From positions 1-53,328 of the forward strand of contig JAQBOH010000069.1 in the NCBI GenBank assembly GCA_028288125.1: a stretch of 53,328 nucleotides of DNA, given 5' to 3'. The position numbers and the translations under genes are program-made. The stretch is from Mucilaginibacter sp. (GTDB taxonomy: Bacteria > Bacteroidota > Bacteroidia > Sphingobacteriales > Sphingobacteriaceae). Below, piece by piece: positions 44,271-52,137 of the stretch. Within the stretch, counting starts at the first letter, position 1, and each line of letters begins with the position of its first letter. The notes under the pieces are model-generated. The model did no database searches. It saw only the letters and a list, made by a program, of their open reading frames with translations, and was not told where the DNA came from.

Positions 44271-45608
44271 CTAAAATTCAACGTGGGCCCGTATTGAAAA
44301 AACATTCACCGGGCCGCGGTCTTTATTATACGCCGGGTTTACAATAAACTGGTAATCCGGCGTCAGGAAGAATTTCTTTTCGAAAACGTCAAACTTATAA
44401 TACACCTCAGCTATCATTTCGGGCGAATAATTTAGTTTGCCGTCGCCTATTAAAAAACCGTAACCTCCTGCCGCCAGGTAGTTGCGGTGCGGTGCTGATA
44501 AACCATTGGCTATAAAGGCTAAACCCGCCTCGTCGAAAATCCGTTTCCATTTGGTGCCTTTCATAATGCCACCAAAGGTTACTGAGCGGTCGATCTCCGT
44601 AAAAAACCAGGTTTGGGTATGACCATCGTTAAAGCTGGCCTTGGCAAATATGCCAAAGTCATGGGTTAGGTATTGGTCCATGTTAATGCCAAATCCAAAT
44701 TTATGGCGGCCGTAGGCTTGCGTTGTATCCACATTTGGATCTGTTGGGCTTAACGCTATAGCCTGCTCATAATTTCCAAATTTGCCATTGTTCAAAAAAC
44801 CCAATAGCCGTAAAGTCCCTTTTTGGCCGCCAAGTATATAGCGCTTTTCATACTCGATTGTTTCCGTATTGGCTTTGGTAATTTTAGCATCCCAGGTTGA
44901 GGAGTTTGCCTGGGTTACCGACATTGTTATCGCAAAACGAAGCGTCCAGTCCGGTTGCCCCAATTCGGTATAAACGCCTAACACGTAACCCCGCGTATTA
45001 GCAGGGTAATCCCAGGCAGCGTTGTCCATTAGTGCCCAATTTATGAATTGCGAGCGCGGGTCGTGACTGAAATTATTCTGATCAAAAAAATCACCCATAT
45101 TAAATTTGCCCGCCGCGAACGAGAAATAACGTTTGCTTTTTAACCCGGCTAACTGGTTCGCATCATTTTCAATGGTGTCTTTTTCCTTTCCCCATTCAAA
45201 ATTTTGCTTGAAATACAGGCGGGCTATATAAATTTTATTCTGTACGCCGCCAACCCTGAAAGTTTCGCCGTTCGGGAACCCGGCGACACCCAGAGTCTGA
45301 CTCAATCCGGATCCGCCCGAAAGTTCCGGATTAAAATAGGCTTCAGCCCCTTTCCATAGCCGTGTAACGCCAAAAAAAGTGGTGGTAATTGAGCTTTCTG
45401 TTTCTTCTTTTGTAGATAAGCTATTTTTCCCGCTATAGAGTGCGTTAAAAGCAGGTTTATTTTGGGTAATGATGGTTTGCTGGAAATGAAAGTTATAACG
45501 CTCCGGTTTAAATGTCGGTTGACTGCCGGTGTCTTTTTTGACAGGCGCTTGCGCGGTAACCGCTTTTACCATCGCCATTAATATAATAAAAACGTAGATT
45601 TTGTTCAT
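44271..45608 (-). CDS. Carbohydrate porin, OprB-like, 445 aa
   Basis: An outer-membrane beta-barrel of the carbohydrate-selective porin type. A signal peptide (to about residue 20, KAVTAQ) is followed by alternating strand-like segments rich in aromatic girdle residues. Typical parts are WKGAEAYFNPELSGGSGLS, FSFAAGKFNMGDFFDQN, NTRGYVLGVYTELGQPDW and LNYSPEMIAEVYYKFDV, ending HVEF with a terminal Phe as in barrel proteins. The ATG at 45608 is chosen over an upstream TTG. It faces the same way as its neighbours but is well separated from them. Confidence 0.85.
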   Translation of the reverse strand: MNKIYVFIILMAMVKAVTAQAPVKKDTGSQPTFKPERYNFHFQQTIITQNKPAFNALYSGKNSLSTKEETESSITTTFFGVTRLWKGAEAYFNPELSGGSGLSQTLGVAGFPNGETFRVGGVQNKIYIARLYFKQNFEWGKEKDTIENDANQLAGLKSKRYFSFAAGKFNMGDFFDQNNFSHDPRSQFINWALMDNAAWDYPANTRGYVLGVYTELGQPDWTLRFAITMSVTQANSSTWDAKITKANTETIEYEKRYILGGQKGTLRLLGFLNNGKFGNYEQAIALSPTDPNVDTTQAYGRHKFGFGINMDQYLTHDFGIFAKASFNDGHTQTWFFTEIDRSVTFGGIMKGTKWKRIFDEAGLAFIANGLSAPHRNYLAAGGYGFLIGDGKLNYSPEMIAEVYYKFDVFEKKFFLTPDYQFIVNPAYNKDRGPVNVFSIRAHVEF

Positions 45609-45697
45609 AAACAATAGCTAAACCGCTAATTGGGCGCAAAAGTATAACTTTTGTTTAAACAGATTGTTTAACTGATGAATTAAACCGCGATAGCGCC

Positions 45698-46312
45698 TTA
45701 AGTGTTTTCTACCACTTCAACCTCGGCCACGGCGCTAAACAGGTAAATGCGCCTTGAGTTTACTTCGGTGCATTTATAGCGTTTGCGCAATTTCTCTTCT
45801 TTACGGAATACCCGGCCATCCTTTAGCTTAAACAGCGATTGAGCCGGGAGCTTCTCCACAGTGGTATGCAATTCCTTGGGAGTATCATATTTGCGCAGCG
45901 CCCGGTAAAGTGAAAGGTCTGAGCAGCTTGAGGCCGCAGGGTTGTTGAGATAACTGGTGATGGCATGCTTAACATCGGACGGGAAGACATCTGTTTCGAA
46001 AAAGGGCTGCATCATTTTTTTGAAATTATTTTTCCATTCGGCGCCATGGGGCTTAGCCTTGTGCTTGTGCTCGTTCCAGGTATGCAGGTGCGCGAATTCA
46101 TGCACCGTTGTAACCAGGAAAGCATATGGATTTAAATCGTAATTTACAGAGATTCGATGCCCTTTGCCGGAGTGCGGCGGCCTGTAATCGCCAAATTTAG
46201 TATTGCGGTTGCGTGAAATTTTGAATTCACATTTAAAGTAGTCGATCCAGCGACCAATGAGCGGGGCGGCATCGGGCGGAAGATATGTAGCAAGAATTTT
46301 TACTTTATCCAA
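45698..46312 (-). CDS. SprT-like zinc metalloprotease-fold protein, 204 aa
   Basis: A cytosolic protein of the SprT-like family. The zinc site is complete: HEFAH (His71, Glu72, His75), with a third ligand probably His89 in PHGAEW. A short N-terminal part (DKVKILATYLPP) precedes the domain. No ATG gives a full domain; the likely start is TTG at 46312, with AGAGG 8 nt upstream. Bacterial SprT proteins are of uncertain role, possibly in DNA-protein damage. Confidence 0.85.
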   Translation of the reverse strand: MDKVKILATYLPPDAAPLIGRWIDYFKCEFKISRNRNTKFGDYRPPHSGKGHRISVNYDLNPYAFLVTTVHEFAHLHTWNEHKHKAKPHGAEWKNNFKKMMQPFFETDVFPSDVKHAITSYLNNPAASSCSDLSLYRALRKYDTPKELHTTVEKLPAQSLFKLKDGRVFRKEEKLRKRYKCTEVNSRRIYLFSAVAEVEVVENT

Positions 46313-46347
46313 TTTTTACCTCTGGTCAAAGATAGGGATTTGAGCTT

Positions 46348-46442
46348 AAAGCAGAAAGCTGAAAGCGAAAAGCAAAATTTTATAATTAAAATTCACGGAC
46401 CAATCAGGCCGGAAAAATGTCATGCTTTAAGCTTTCTGCTTT
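46348..46442. repeat. Long inverted word repeat (AAAGCAGAAAGCT / AGCTTTCTGCTTT)
   Basis: A 13-bp perfect inverted repeat, arms 46348-46360 and 46430-46442, flanked by further AGCTGAAAGC and GCTTTCAGCT words (from 46342, and to about 46455). The extra right-hand words reach into the end of feoB. A large stem could form in the transcript. Confidence 0.75.
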
Positions 46443-46448
46443 GAGCTT

Positions 46449-48563
46449 TCAGCTCAAAAGATTAAATGCCAGCAAACTAACCGCATAGGCAAGAACGCCC
46501 ATATAAGCGAATTGAATAGCCGGCCAGCGCCAGTTTTTTGTTTCGCGGTACACCACCGCCACGGTACTGGCGCACTGCATGGCGAATGCATAAAACATCA
46601 TCAGGGAGAAAGCTACCGCAAGCGAAAATACAGGTTTGCCGGTTTCGGGATTTACCGCGGATTTCATTTTTTTCTGTACCGTTTCCATTTTCTCGGCGCT
46701 GCCCTCAACGCTGTAAATGGTTGCCATAGTACCCACAAAAACTTCGCGGGCAGCAAAGGAGGTTATCAGCGCGATACCGATTTTCCAGTCGAACCCTAAA
46801 GGCTTGATAACTGGTTCTATGACGTGGCCGAGTACGCCGGCGTAGGAGTTCTCCAGCTTTTCAGATCTGATGGCCCTGTTAAGGTCATCGGGCTTAAGCT
46901 TTTGCATGTATTGGGGCTGCTGGTATTTTTGTTCTATCTGTTTAAACCGGTCGCCGGGGCCGTATGACGCTAAAACCCATAATATGACCGAAATGGCTAT
47001 AATTACCTTCCCGGCCTGCAAAACGAAGGTTTTTACACGCTCGTACATCGAATAAGCCACATTGTTCCAGCGGGGCATGCGGTAAACGGGGAGCTCCATG
47101 ATAAAATATCCGCGCTCGCGGCCCTTTAATATCAGCTTGAATACGAACGCGACAACGATAGCGGATACCAGGCTGAATATATACATCCCCGTAAGGGCCA
47201 AACCCTGCATATTGAACAGCCACCATACATTACGGTTAGGCACAACCAGGCTGATAAGCAACACATATATAGGCAGCCGTGCCGAGCACGTAACCAGCGG
47301 CGTAACCATAATGGTGATCATCCGGTCCTTCCAGTTTTCAATGGTACGGGTGCTCATAATAGAAGGAACCGCGCAGGCGAACCCACCGATGAGCGGAACG
47401 ACCGATTTGCCATTCAGCCCCACCTTGCGCATCAGCTTATCCATCATAAATGTTACCCGCGACATATAACCCGTATCTTCCAGTGTCGAAATAAATGCGA
47501 ACAGGATAGCTATTTGCGGGATAAATACCATTACCCCGCTTAACCCGCCGATAACCCCATCGACCAGCAAACCGGTTAGCGGGCCTGCCGGTAAAAGTTG
47601 ATGCAGATTGTTTTGTATCCACACAAAAAGATCAGCTATCAGTTCCATCGGGTATGCCGACCATGCGAAAATAGACTGGAACATGAATAGCAATACACTA
47701 AAAAAAATGATAAAGCCAAATACCTTGTGCGTTAATATTTTATCTATTTTGTTGCTCGCGGTTTCGTCGCGGGCGGTTTCGGGCACTTTTACCGTGTCGT
47801 ACAGCAGGTCGTTAATAAAGTTGTAACGGGCAATGGTTTCGGCAGCCTGCGCTTTTTGGGAGTGGAACGAAAACTCTTTTTCCAGTTCTTCAATACGCTC
47901 GCTTTCGGCAGGCGATATAAATTTTATGGTTTCGTGCTGATGTGCAAGCTGCAGGGCGTAATATGGATTGTCGAGATTTAATTCCCGGCCTATCTGCCCT
48001 ATCAATTCGGGTGCAATAGTTTCAACGTCGATTGATTCTTCCTGTAATGCTATTTTATTGGCGAAGTTTATGGCTGCTTTTAACTTGTCAATGCCTTCTT
48101 TTTTCCTGGCAGAGATCGGCACAACGGGTACGCCCAGTTTTTTTGCGAAGAGATCGATATTGATGGATATACCTCCCTTATCCGCAAGGTCGATCATGTT
48201 TAAAGCGATGATAACCGGTATCTTTAAATCAGCCACCTGGGTATAAAGCAGTAAATTTCTTTTTAAGTTACTCGCATCCAGGACGACAACAACAAGATCG
48301 GGTTTGTGCGGATTTGATGGATCGGCCAGTACCGAAAATACAATGGATTCGTCCTGGCTTTTGGGATAAAGGCTGTATGTGCCGGGCAGATCGATTATTT
48401 CGGCCACGCGGCCATCGGGCAACGGGCAATAGCCTGTTTTTTTATCGACAGTAACGCCAGGAAAATTTCCTATTTTTTGATTTAAACCGGTTAATAAATT
48501 GAAAAGGGTGGATTTACCGGTGTTTGGATTTCCTGTAAGTGCAACTTTTATATCGGCTTTCAA
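46449..48563 (-). CDS. feoB: Ferrous iron transporter FeoB, 704 aa
   Basis: The GTPase-linked ferrous iron channel of the inner membrane. The N-terminal G domain has G1 GNPNTGKST (residues 11-19), G3 DLPGTYSLYP and G4 NMIDLAD, followed by a helical GDI-like part and a C-terminal membrane domain with about eight helices, including the Gate regions (VPLIGGFACAVPSIMSTRTI). The start is TTG at 48563; the first residues (MKADIKVALTG) match the family. It follows feoA by 8 bp. No FeoC is seen. The 3' end overlaps an inverted repeat. Confidence 0.97.
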   Translation of the reverse strand: MKADIKVALTGNPNTGKSTLFNLLTGLNQKIGNFPGVTVDKKTGYCPLPDGRVAEIIDLPGTYSLYPKSQDESIVFSVLADPSNPHKPDLVVVVLDASNLKRNLLLYTQVADLKIPVIIALNMIDLADKGGISINIDLFAKKLGVPVVPISARKKEGIDKLKAAINFANKIALQEESIDVETIAPELIGQIGRELNLDNPYYALQLAHQHETIKFISPAESERIEELEKEFSFHSQKAQAAETIARYNFINDLLYDTVKVPETARDETASNKIDKILTHKVFGFIIFFSVLLFMFQSIFAWSAYPMELIADLFVWIQNNLHQLLPAGPLTGLLVDGVIGGLSGVMVFIPQIAILFAFISTLEDTGYMSRVTFMMDKLMRKVGLNGKSVVPLIGGFACAVPSIMSTRTIENWKDRMITIMVTPLVTCSARLPIYVLLISLVVPNRNVWWLFNMQGLALTGMYIFSLVSAIVVAFVFKLILKGRERGYFIMELPVYRMPRWNNVAYSMYERVKTFVLQAGKVIIAISVILWVLASYGPGDRFKQIEQKYQQPQYMQKLKPDDLNRAIRSEKLENSYAGVLGHVIEPVIKPLGFDWKIGIALITSFAAREVFVGTMATIYSVEGSAEKMETVQKKMKSAVNPETGKPVFSLAVAFSLMMFYAFAMQCASTVAVVYRETKNWRWPAIQFAYMGVLAYAVSLLAFNLLS

Positions 48564-48571
48564 TGGTCAAA

Positions 48572-48787
48572 CTATTGCAAAATAATGGTCGAGGCTTCAA
48601 ATTTGCGTAAGCTTAACTGGTATCCGGCTACAGTGATAGCTATCGGATCGCCAAGCGGGGCAATACGCGAAACGGTAACCTCTTCACCAGGCAAACATCC
48701 CATTTCCATCAATTTTACTGACATTTCAAGGTCTGTAAACTCTTTTACAATTCCAATTTCGCCGACTTCTAGTTGTGAAAGCTTCAT
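48572..48787 (-). CDS. feoA: Ferrous iron transport protein FeoA, 71 aa
   Basis: A small cytosolic SH3-like protein needed with FeoB for ferrous iron uptake. Motifs: KLSQLEVGEIGIVKEFT, MEMGCLPGEEVTVSRIAPLG and GYQLSLRKFEASTIIL, as in the FeoA family. Complete and of normal length. First gene of feoAB, with a good Bacteroidota promoter directly upstream. Confidence 0.95.
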   Translation of the reverse strand: MKLSQLEVGEIGIVKEFTDLEMSVKLMEMGCLPGEEVTVSRIAPLGDPIAITVAGYQLSLRKFEASTIILQ

Positions 48788-48807
48788 ATTTGAGTTAAAA
48801 CTTAGGC

Positions 48808-48839
48808 CAAATGTAAAGCTTATTTATATTAAATCCAAA
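48808..48839 (-). promoter_or_regulatory. Bacteroidota-type promoter of feoAB
   Basis: On the minus strand TTTG (48836-48839), a 20-bp spacer and TACATTTG (48808-48815) match the -33/-7 consensus exactly. Transcription would start about 14-16 nt before the feoA ATG. Iron control would be expected, but no clear Fur box was identified. Confidence 0.7.
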
Positions 48840-48857
48840 TAAGATTAAGAAGATTAC

Positions 48858-48957
48858 AAATGTGCGGATTTGCAGATTTCAGATGAGAATTAACATCACA
48901 TTTTGAATCAATCAGGCTAATTCATCAGCACAACTGCACATCTGCATATTTGCACAT
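48858..48957. repeat. Imperfect inverted word repeat (ATGTGC...TGCAGAT)
   Basis: An arm with ATGTGCGGATTTGCAGAT at about 48860-48877 faces ATCTGCATATTTGCACAT at 48940-48957; 15 of 18 positions pair. It fills most of the 267-bp gap between feoA and the VanZ-like gene, where I see no gene. Confidence 0.6.
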
Positions 48958-49054
48958 CGGTTTAATTTTTCCAAAATGCGGACAATTGCAGCTTTTATGA
49001 AAAATGCCGCAAGATGAAAGAGAGATCAATCCCAATAGCGCGATAATTTTTAAT

Positions 49055-49450
49055 TTATTTTTTAACATAACCCATTGTGTAAATAACCACCGATACACTA
49101 AACGTCCCCATCATTGCCCCGACCGAGTCGGCAAATAAGTCGGCCCAATCGCCCGTCCGCCAGGTAAAAACGTAGTTTTGTAATAACTCAATAATACCCC
49201 CGTATAGTATAGCGAATAAGGTAAATATTATTATTGGTTTATACGATAGATACCTTGGTAATTGTTGCCTGATTGAACCAAATCTATAACAGACAACCAG
49301 CACAAAAAAGAAGCCACAATGAACCAATTTATCGAAGCCGGGGAAAAATAAGGGCGAATTGCCCACGTCGCCCAATTTAATGGTGCACATCATAAAAATA
49401 AATAAGGCCCACAAAATAGCGGGCCCGTAATATTTAAATGCGGGTTTCAT
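49055..49450 (-). CDS. VanZ-like membrane protein, 131 aa
   Basis: A small inner-membrane protein with four hydrophobic segments. The pattern LVHCGFFFVLVVCYRF, AILYGGIIELLQNYV and DWADLFADSVGAMMG is that of the VanZ-like family, whose general role is unknown. The ATG overlaps the gcvH stop by one base (TAATG), so the two are translationally coupled. Confidence 0.85.
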   Translation of the reverse strand: MKPAFKYYGPAILWALFIFMMCTIKLGDVGNSPLFFPGFDKLVHCGFFFVLVVCYRFGSIRQQLPRYLSYKPIIIFTLFAILYGGIIELLQNYVFTWRTGDWADLFADSVGAMMGTFSVSVVIYTMGYVKK

Positions 49451-49830
49451 TAAACGCCGATCAATGATTTATAGCTATCGGCAGAGAGGAGGCCGCCTAA
49501 TTCGGCTTCATCCTTCAAAGAAATTTTAACCATCCAGCCATCGCCGTAAGGATCGGTGTTTACCAATTCAGGCTTACTGTCAAGTCCCTTGTTGACTTCA
49601 TTTATTGTCCCGGTAACCGGCATAAACAGATCAGATACCGTTTTAACCGCCTCAACAGTCCCAAAAACCTCGTCTTTGGCAATTTCCTTTCCTATCGCGG
49701 TGATGTCGATATAAACGATATCACCCAATTCGCGTTGCGCAAATTCGGTAATGCCGATATAAGCATTGCTGCCTTCAACTTTTATCCATTCATGGTCCTT
49801 GGTATACTTTAGTTCTGCCGGGAAATTCAT
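49450..49830 (-). CDS. gcvH: Glycine cleavage system H protein, 126 aa
   Basis: The lipoyl carrier of the glycine cleavage system, which shuttles the methylamine group between the P, T and L proteins in the cytosol. The lipoylation lysine is Lys63 in [15 protein letters not shown]. Other family motifs: [29 protein letters not shown] and [15 protein letters not shown]. The ATG at 49830 is chosen over an upstream TTG. P, T and L genes are not in the window. It is coupled to the VanZ-like gene. Confidence 0.97.
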   Translation of the reverse strand: MNFPAELKYTKDHEWIKVEGSNAYIGITEFAQRELGDIVYIDITAIGKEIAKDEVFGTVEAVKTVSDLFMPVTGTINEVNKGLDSKPELVNTDPYGDGWMVKISLKDEAELGGLLSADSYKSLIGV

Positions 49831-49972
49831 ATTTTTTTGATTTGTGGTCAAAAATAATAAAACTTTAAGCTAACGCAATAAATAACACTATATTAACTGG
49901 CGGAACCTTTTGTACATATAAAAACCAAATAAAAAATAATTTGTTAATTATTGCTCACACAAAACATTTGTT

Positions 49973-50557
49973 ATGAAAAAGTTAGGTATAGTAATCGTGC
50001 TAAGCGCATGGCTACTCCAGGCATGCAACAGCAATACAAAAAGCAATAGCAACGCGATCACCGACAGTGCCGCCCAGGATAACACCGCGGTGAAAGACAC
50101 TTCAACAAAAATGGTCACCACTCCCGAGAAGGAAGATGTGGAATTTGCAGCCGAGGCAGCCAGCGGCGGTATGACGGAAGTTGAATTGGGTAAACTAGCA
50201 CAAGAAAAAGGACAAAACGCACGTGTAAAAAAGTTTGGCGCCATGATGGTTATGGATCACTCAAAAGCCAATGATAAACTGGCCGCGCTGGCAAAAACTA
50301 AAAAGATCACTTTGCCAACCGGGCCTAACGCGACCGACCAGAAAGTTATTGATAAACTAAGTAAACTATCGGGCAAGGACTTCGACAAGGCTTATGTTGA
50401 CGATATGATCGACGACCATAAAAACGATATCAAAGCATTTGATAATGCAACAAAAAATTGCAAGGATCCGGATATTAAAGCATTTGCCACAAAAACATTA
50501 CCTGTTTTAAAAGCGCACCTGGATGCCATTAACGCCGTTCATGACAGCATGAGGTAA
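49973..50557 (+). CDS. DUF4142 lipoprotein, 194 aa
   Basis: An envelope lipoprotein. The signal ends in a lipobox LLQAC with Cys18, followed by a Ser/Asn-rich linker. The helical DUF4142 domain (about 50-190) has FAAEAASGGMTEVELGKLAQ, VKKFGAMMVMDHSKANDKLA, DFDKAYVDDMIDDHKNDI and a final LPVLKAHLDAINAVHD. Proteins of this family are ferritin-like in fold and of unknown role. It is a single transcription unit divergent from gcvH, 142 bp from that gene's start. Confidence 0.92.
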   Translation: MKKLGIVIVLSAWLLQACNSNTKSNSNAITDSAAQDNTAVKDTSTKMVTTPEKEDVEFAAEAASGGMTEVELGKLAQEKGQNARVKKFGAMMVMDHSKANDKLAALAKTKKITLPTGPNATDQKVIDKLSKLSGKDFDKAYVDDMIDDHKNDIKAFDNATKNCKDPDIKAFATKTLPVLKAHLDAINAVHDSMR

Positions 50558-50804
50558 TTGGCGATAAGCGCAGATTTGATTTATCCTTCATTGTTTCTAT
50601 GCCGGATGGAAGAAAATAATGAGGGATATTCTTTTTATAGTGCCCTACTAATTTGCATTGAACATTTCTTGACATTATGTGTTATATAGCGGCCTCACTT
50701 TATTAAATGAAGACGTTAATTTCAGTTTGACTTTTTAAGCAAAAAAATCGCCAAAATATTAGTAAGTTGCATAAGTTGTTTGCGTTTAGCGAACAATCAG
50801 TTTT

Positions 50805-52049
50805 ATGAATTATAAAATATATCTGTCCATTTTTTTTCTTTTCGTAACTTTTAATTTGGCCCGGGGGCAAAATGTAACTTCGCCTGATGATCTGTTGAAG
50901 CAGGCTCGTATCGTTGCGTTCGATCAGAAAAATTATCCTTTAGCTATCAGTTTAATGAAGCAGGGAATAGCTAAAAGCCCTGATTATTCGGACCTTCACG
51001 TTTTTTTGGGACGACTTTATACATGGTCGAACAAATTAGACAGCGCACGTACCGAATTTACATTTGTTTTAAATAAACATCCTGATTATGAAGACGCGTC
51101 GTTCGCTTTTGGCGACCTCGAATATTGGAACCATAATCCGGAAAAAGCGTTAGGCCTAATAGATAACGGGTTAAAATATCACCCCGGGTCAAAGGATTTG
51201 TCATTTTTAAAAGCCCGTGTCCTGCATGATGTGCGGAAAGATCGCGAAGCAAATATTATTTTGAATAAGCTCATCAAAGCCGATCCGAAGAATGCGGAAG
51301 TACGGGCATTTGCTGCTAAGATCAGCGACAAATCGGCAAGCAATAAAATCGGGATCAGCTATGATTACATTTACTTTGACAAACAATTTAACACTCCCTG
51401 GCACCTGGCCGAGGTAGATTATACCAGGCAAACCGCTTTGGGATCCATCAGCGGGATTCTGAATTATGCAAACCGCTTTAATTCAAATGGATTGCAGTAC
51501 GAGATTGACGCTTACCCCCATATTTCGAGGGTTTTTTACGCCTATGTAAGCGGCGCCTATTCGGGCAACGAGGGGGTGTTCCCAAAATACCGGTCCGGAT
51601 TTTCTTTATATGCCAACTTGCCGGAGAGCTTTGAAGGCGAACTCGGTTTCAGGTATTTGTATTTTACCGGCGCTACATGGCTGTATACCGCGTCGCTGGG
51701 AAAGTATTATAAAAACTTCCGGTTTAATTTGCGTACTTATTTAACCCCGTCGAATAATTCGATCTCGCAGTCGTATACATTAAGTGCTCGTTATTACACC
51801 GGCGGCTCTGATGATTATTTTTCTTTAAGCCTAGGTACGGGTGTCTCCCCGGATGATCCGCGCAATATCATCCTGCTTAATAGCGGCAACAATTATAAAC
51901 TGCGGTCGAACAACATTTCGGCAGGGTACAGACACACGATCAAGAATAATATCATATTTATCAATGCGAGCCTTGATCACCAGGAATATCAATTTCAAAC
52001 CCACGGCAACCAGCTGGATATAGGGGTTGGTTATCAAAAGCGATTTTAG
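50805..52049 (+). CDS. YaiO-family outer-membrane barrel with TPR N-terminus, 414 aa
   Basis: An outer-membrane protein. A signal peptide (1-21, ARGQN) is followed by a helical TPR-like part (about 25-175: FLGRLYTWSNKLDSARTEF), then a 12-14-strand barrel of the YaiO type (about 180-414: GSISGILNYANRFN, YVSGAYSGNEGVFPKYRSG, LGFRYLYFTGATWLYTASLG, YTLSARYYTGG) ending QKRF. In this family the barrel is often encoded with polysaccharide genes; here a membrane glycosyltransferase converges on it, so a role in exopolysaccharide export is possible. Confidence 0.87.
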   Translation: MNYKIYLSIFFLFVTFNLARGQNVTSPDDLLKQARIVAFDQKNYPLAISLMKQGIAKSPDYSDLHVFLGRLYTWSNKLDSARTEFTFVLNKHPDYEDASFAFGDLEYWNHNPEKALGLIDNGLKYHPGSKDLSFLKARVLHDVRKDREANIILNKLIKADPKNAEVRAFAAKISDKSASNKIGISYDYIYFDKQFNTPWHLAEVDYTRQTALGSISGILNYANRFNSNGLQYEIDAYPHISRVFYAYVSGAYSGNEGVFPKYRSGFSLYANLPESFEGELGFRYLYFTGATWLYTASLGKYYKNFRFNLRTYLTPSNNSISQSYTLSARYYTGGSDDYFSLSLGTGVSPDDPRNIILLNSGNNYKLRSNNISAGYRHTIKNNIIFINASLDHQEYQFQTHGNQLDIGVGYQKRF

Positions 52050-52074
52050 CTGGAATATATGTAAATGAGGTTAC

Positions 52075-52124
52075 GGTGTCGCACTTTGGTGTCGCAGGTT
52101 GTCGCACTGTCGCAGTGCGACACC
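52075..52124. repeat. GGTGTCGCA word repeat and hairpin between convergent genes
   Basis: GGTGTCGCACT (52075-52085) faces AGTGCGACACC (52114-52124); an inner pair GTCGCACT (52101-52108) and AGTGCGAC (52114-52121) closes a tight 8-bp hairpin with a 5-nt loop. Further GTCGCA copies lie between. It probably ends transcription from both sides. Confidence 0.7.
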
Positions 52125-52137
52125 ATATAAATCTTTT

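Noticed and set aside
46430-46455. Right arm of the feoB-end repeat considered as a mobile element end
   Set aside because: No transposase or target duplication; the word composition matches the other local spacer elements.
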